Shown here piece by piece: positions 60,542-64,000 of a DNA stretch of 64,000 nucleotides. The stretch's first letter is position 1. Each line of letters begins with the position of its first letter. The notes under the pieces were generated by a model. It did not search any database. It was not told where the DNA came from and worked only from the letters and a program-made list of their open reading frames with translations. Source of the DNA: Xanthomonas translucens pv. cerealis (GTDB taxonomy: Bacteria > Pseudomonadota > Gammaproteobacteria > Xanthomonadales > Xanthomonadaceae); assembly GCF_006838285.1 (NCBI RefSeq), contig NZ_CP038228.1:3906001-3970000 (forward strand), written 5' to 3'. Made by a program: the position numbers and the translations under genes.

Positions 60542-60799
60542 GGGAGGGCGAGGAGCTGGGTGAAGGGGAGGAATCGATGGTGGGTGGCGGCCGGCGGGCA
60601 ATAGGGTTGCGGCACCCGCGCGGCGCCTACGTTGGGGTAACCCCGCAGTAGCGGCGTCGCACGGGCGAACTGAAGCGCCACGGACGCGCGGCCCATGGGC
60701 CGCGCCGCTGGGGTGCATGGCATCCGTGACGGCGGTCACGACAATGCCATCGCCTGCGTCTGCCTATACTCGCCCGGTGTCCATCAACAGGTCTTGCGC

Positions 60800-62173
60800 A
60801 TGCACGCGCCTTCTCGGTCCAATGCCAGCGCCGCGCCGGGCAGCCTTCGTCGCTCGGTCTCCAATACGCTCAAGGGTTCGGCCGGCAACCTGGTCGAGTG
60901 GTACGACGTCTACGTCTATTCGGTGTTCGCCGTCTATTTCGAATCGCAGTTCTTTTCCAAGGAAGACAAGAACGCCACGATGTTCGTGTGGGCGATCTTC
61001 GCGATGACCTTCCTGATGCGGCCGATCGGCGCGTGGTATTTCGGCCGTTTCGCCGACCGCTACGGCCGGCGCCTGGCGCTGACTATCTCGGTGTCGCTGA
61101 TGGCGCTGTGTTCGTTCGCGATCGCGGTGACGCCTACGGTGGCCACGATCGGCGTCGCCGCGCCGATCGTGCTGTTGCTGGCGCGGCTGCTGCAGGGTTT
61201 TGCGACCGGTGGCGAGTACGGCACCAGCGCCACTTACATGTCCGAGGCGGCGATCCCCGGCCGGCGCGGCTTCCTGTCCTCGTTCCACTACGTGACCCTG
61301 GTCGGCGGCCATGTGCTGGCGCAAACCACGCTGCTGCTGATGCTGCATTTCGCCGACAAGGGCTGGGTGTCCGAATGGGGCTGGCGCCTGGCGTTCTGCC
61401 TGGGCGGCGTCGGCGCGCTGGTGGTGTTCTGGCTGCGCCGCACGATGGATGAGTCGCTGGGCTCGGACGCCATTGCCGAGGCCAAGAAGGGCGGGGCGCG
61501 TTCGGCCGGTTCGCTGCACGAGCTGTTCGTGCACCAGTGGCGGCCGCTGCTGCTGTGCTTCCTGGTGACTGCGGGCGGCACCATCGCCTTCTACACGTAT
61601 TCGGTCACCGGGCCGAAAATGATCCAGACCGCGTTCGCCGGCGACGACGTGATGGCCGGCACCCTCATCAACCTGGTGGCGCTGACCGTGCTGATGCTGA
61701 TGCAGCCGGTCGGCGGCTGGCTGTCGGACATTGTCGGGCGCAAGACGCTGCTGGTGTTCTTCGGCATCGGCGGCGTGCTCTACACCTGGTTCCTGGTGCT
61801 GCAACTGCCCAGGCAGAGCGACTGGCTGACCGCGTTCGCGATCCTGACCGGCGGCTTTGTGATCTTGACCGGCTATACCTCGATCAACGCGGTGGTCAAG
61901 GCCGAGCTGTTCCCCACGCACATCCGCGCGCTGGGTGTGGGCCTGGGCTACGCGCTGGCCAACTCGGCCTTCGGCGGCACTGCGCCGCTGCTGTACCAGG
62001 CCTCGCTGAAGACCGGCCACGTGACCACGTTCGTCTGGTATGCCACGGCGGTGATCGCGGTGTCGCTGGTGGTGTACATGGTCTTCCTGAGCAACAAGGG
62101 CGCGAACTGGCTCGACGACGAGCGTGCGATGCGCGAGCGCCGAGCCGCGAAGGCGGCGGCCCAGCGCGGCTGA
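60800..62173 (+). CDS. MFS metabolite:H+ symporter (KgtP/MHS-like)
   Basis: 457 residues, 12 membrane helices. The start [20 protein letters not shown] is the MHS-family signature (GNxxEWYD). [13 protein letters not shown] (loop 2-3), [21 protein letters not shown] and [13 protein letters not shown] (loop 8-9) are typical. The closest known type is the alpha-ketoglutarate permease KgtP; dicarboxylates or other organic acids are likely substrates. ATG 60800. No regulator or catabolic genes sit next to it. Confidence 0.92.
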   Translation: MHAPSRSNASAAPGSLRRSVSNTLKGSAGNLVEWYDVYVYSVFAVYFESQFFSKEDKNATMFVWAIFAMTFLMRPIGAWYFGRFADRYGRRLALTISVSLMALCSFAIAVTPTVATIGVAAPIVLLLARLLQGFATGGEYGTSATYMSEAAIPGRRGFLSSFHYVTLVGGHVLAQTTLLLMLHFADKGWVSEWGWRLAFCLGGVGALVVFWLRRTMDESLGSDAIAEAKKGGARSAGSLHELFVHQWRPLLLCFLVTAGGTIAFYTYSVTGPKMIQTAFAGDDVMAGTLINLVALTVLMLMQPVGGWLSDIVGRKTLLVFFGIGGVLYTWFLVLQLPRQSDWLTAFAILTGGFVILTGYTSINAVVKAELFPTHIRALGVGLGYALANSAFGGTAPLLYQASLKTGHVTTFVWYATAVIAVSLVVYMVFLSNKGANWLDDERAMRERRAAKAAAQRG

Positions 62174-62318
62174 GGCCGGCAACGTCTGCACGGGCGTGGT
62201 CTGGCCGCGCCCGTGCAGCGGCGCACCGCAATCCCGCCGACAGGGGCCGCCGTCGCAGTTTCGGCGGCATGCGTGCGACTCGGGTACCATGCAGCCCCCC
62301 TCACGGGCGTTCTCGCTC

Positions 62319-62921
62319 ATGGCCGATTCCAAGAAGACCCCTGACACCCCCGTTACCCAGGACCAGGCCGAAGCCGCCGTGCGCACCTTGCTGCGCTGGG
62401 CCGGCGAGGACCCGGACCGCGAGGGCCTGCTGGACACGCCGCGGCGCGTGGCCGAGGCCTATGGCGACTGGTTCAGCGGTTACCAGGCCGACCCGCGCCA
62501 GTACCTGCTGCGCACGTTCGAAGAAGTGGCCGATTACGACGAAATGATCGTGCTGCGCGACATCGAATACGAAAGCCATTGCGAGCACCACATGGCGCCG
62601 ATCATCGGCAAGGTGCATGTGGGCTACCTGCCGCGCGGCAAGGTGGTGGGCATCAGCAAGCTGGCGCGCGTGGTCGATGTCTACGCGCGGCGCTTCCAGG
62701 TGCAGGAGAAGATGACCGCGCAGATCGCGCAATGCATCCAGGACGTGCTGCAGCCGCTGGGCGTGGGCGTGGTGGTGGAAGGCGCGCACGAGTGCATGAC
62801 CACCCGCGGCATCCACAAGCGCGGCGTCAGCATGGTCACCTCGAAGATGCTAGGCGCCTTCCGCGAGGACGCGCGCACCCGCGCCGAGTTCCTGCGCTTC
62901 ATCGACGCCGGGGTGCGCTGA
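62319..62921 (+). CDS. folE: GTP cyclohydrolase I
   Basis: 200 residues, the usual FolE length. It converts GTP to dihydroneopterin triphosphate, the first step of folate and pterin synthesis. Zinc and catalytic residues are visible: [20 protein letters not shown] (Cys and His), [20 protein letters not shown], and [15 protein letters not shown] (Cys). ATG 62319 (MADSKKTPD) gives the family length; an in-frame ATG at 62289 adds 10 residues. Its product route also yields pterins, which PhhA in this window needs as cofactor. Confidence 0.95.
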   Translation: MADSKKTPDTPVTQDQAEAAVRTLLRWAGEDPDREGLLDTPRRVAEAYGDWFSGYQADPRQYLLRTFEEVADYDEMIVLRDIEYESHCEHHMAPIIGKVHVGYLPRGKVVGISKLARVVDVYARRFQVQEKMTAQIAQCIQDVLQPLGVGVVVEGAHECMTTRGIHKRGVSMVTSKMLGAFREDARTRAEFLRFIDAGVR

Positions 62922-62994
62922 GCGCGCCGCGCAGTGGCGATGGCTGATAGATTGATGTATCCATAGGTCGACGGCGGCCAACGCGAGCAGCGGC

Positions 62995-64000
62995 ATGCAG
63001 ATCGAATCCATAGAAATCAAGAACTACAGGCTGTTCCGTGACACCAAGCTGACCCATGTGCCACGGCTTTGCGTTCTTGTAGGCGCCAATGGCACCGGGA
63101 AATCGACATTGTTCGACGTGTTCTCTTTCCTGAAAGACTCCCTATCCATGAACGTGGGTAAGGCGATCGCGAAGCGTGGTGGCTATCGAGAGGTTGCCAG
63201 CCGCGGTTTCGCAAACGAGCCAATCGAATTCACCCTTCAGTTCCGACTGGAGATCACCGGTAAAGAGCGGCTGGTGACATATGTGCTGAAAATCGCGCCT
63301 GGTATCGGGTCGCGCGTGGAAATCGAGCGTGAGGTGTTGCGTTATAAACGTGGCAGCTATGGTGCACCGTTCCGCTTCCTGGATTTCGCGCATGGCAAGG
63401 GGTACGCGATCACCAATGAAGAAGAGTTCTCCAAGAAGGACGAAGAACTCACCCGGGAAGAGCAGGAGTTGGATTCTCCCGACATTCTGGCTATCAAGGG
63501 TCTGGGTCAGTTCGAGCGATTCAAGGCGGCCAGTGCGTTTCGCTTGATGATCGAGAACTGGCATGTCTCCGATTTCCACGTCTCCGAAGCCAGGCCGAGC
63601 CAAGAGGATGGTTTTGCAGAGCATTTGTCGACCCGCGGGGACAACCTCCCGCTGGTTGCCAACTACCTCTACGAAAACCATCGCGATCGATTCGATCGGG
63701 TATTGCAGGCGATGAGCCGGCGCGTTCCTGGTGTGTCGGTGGTGCAGCCGCAACAGACCGTGGATGGCCGCCTCGTGTTGCGCTTCCAGGATGGAAGCTT
63801 CAAGGATCCTTTTATTGGCCGTTACGTCTCTGACGGCACAATCAAGATGTTCGCGTATCTAGTCCTGCTGAACGACCCCAAGCCCTACCCGTTGCTGGCC
63901 GTCGAAGAGCCGGAGAACCAGCTCTATCCGGAGCTTCTGCCGGATCTGGCCGAAGAGTTCCGTGAATATGCCAGGCGCGGCGGGCAAGTCTTCATTTCCA
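62995..64000 (+). CDS. AAA family ATPase (ABC-type, AAA_21), truncated by the window edge
   Basis: 335 codons are visible from ATG 62995; the end lies outside. The start MQIESIEIKNYRLFRD is the usual N-terminus of SMC/RecF-like ATPases. Walker A GANGTGKST is at about residues 34-42. The signature-like YVSDGTIKMFAYLVLL is near 281. Walker B is LLAVEEPENQLYPELLP near 303, followed by a switch region (GGQVFIS). This type often stands before a small gene (DUF4276, TOPRIM-like) in repair or anti-phage cassettes. The next gene cannot be seen. Codon use is AT-richer than folE. Confidence 0.85.
   Translation, partial: MQIESIEIKNYRLFRDTKLTHVPRLCVLVGANGTGKSTLFDVFSFLKDSLSMNVGKAIAKRGGYREVASRGFANEPIEFTLQFRLEITGKERLVTYVLKIAPGIGSRVEIEREVLRYKRGSYGAPFRFLDFAHGKGYAITNEEEFSKKDEELTREEQELDSPDILAIKGLGQFERFKAASAFRLMIENWHVSDFHVSEARPSQEDGFAEHLSTRGDNLPLVANYLYENHRDRFDRVLQAMSRRVPGVSVVQPQQTVDGRLVLRFQDGSFKDPFIGRYVSDGTIKMFAYLVLLNDPKPYPLLAVEEPENQLYPELLPDLAEEFREYARRGGQVFIS

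Overview
This is high-GC DNA from a Xanthomonadaceae chromosome, most likely Xanthomonas. Lineage signs are the TonB receptor / SapC-like / JmjC-cupin / tryptophan-halogenase cluster, a divergent phhA-Lrp pair, a LipA-type secreted lipase, intergenic repeats of the 'ACCCTCACCCCAACCCCTC' and 'GTAGGAGCGGCTTCAGCCGC' types, and a candidate PIP box. No rRNA, tRNA or CRISPR array was seen. This is a reading by eye; all family assignments come from motifs and were not searched against databases.

Layout. 0-1 kb: 3' end of an unknown gene and a decayed kduI-kduD (uronate catabolism) remnant. 0.85-10 kb: a small caspase-fold-like protein, phhA with a divergent Lrp regulator, a patatin-like lipoprotein, an AIM24-family protein, two tandem class A acid phosphatases, a rhomboid protease, and a TerC/Alx protein preceded by a yybP-ykoY (Mn2+) riboswitch. 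10.5-19 kb: an RlmI-type methyltransferase, then TonB receptor, SapC-like, JmjC-cupin and flavin halogenase genes behind a perfect LacI-type palindrome. 19-24 kb: M19 dipeptidase, glycerate kinase, a DUF2628 membrane protein and an APC permease. 24-27.2 kb, minus strand: a probable operon in the order MgtL-like leader peptide, small coupled ORF, mgtC, histidine kinase, response regulator. 27.5-30.2 kb: truncated GST, rmuC and a glutathione peroxidase. 30.2-31.3 kb: gene-free nested inverted repeats. 31.3-35.6 kb: mlaFEDCBA. 36-45.3 kb: recCBD, with repeat DNA absorbed in frame into recB and recD.

45.5-57 kb is an accessory hot spot. It holds a Phd/YefM-ParE toxin-antitoxin pair, hipBA with a shortened hipB, a broken HIT gene, an AT-rich unknown gene, an IS5-type remnant that cut off a parE toxin while leaving its antitoxin, an Mrr-like nuclease, a SymE-like pair, an unknown gene with a PIP box (candidate type III effector), the lipase and a paralogous gene fragment. 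57-64 kb returns to core-like genes: a proline-rich membrane protein, a chemotaxis receptor, a KgtP-like transporter and folE. The window ends inside an AAA ATPase that may belong to a defence or repair cassette.

The most interesting points are the MDPDP-starting leader peptide and the TGATG-coupled small ORF ahead of mgtC, the PIP-box gene at 53.2 kb, the repeat-derived peptide insertions in RecB and RecD, and the caspase-like protein at 0.85-1.4 kb.
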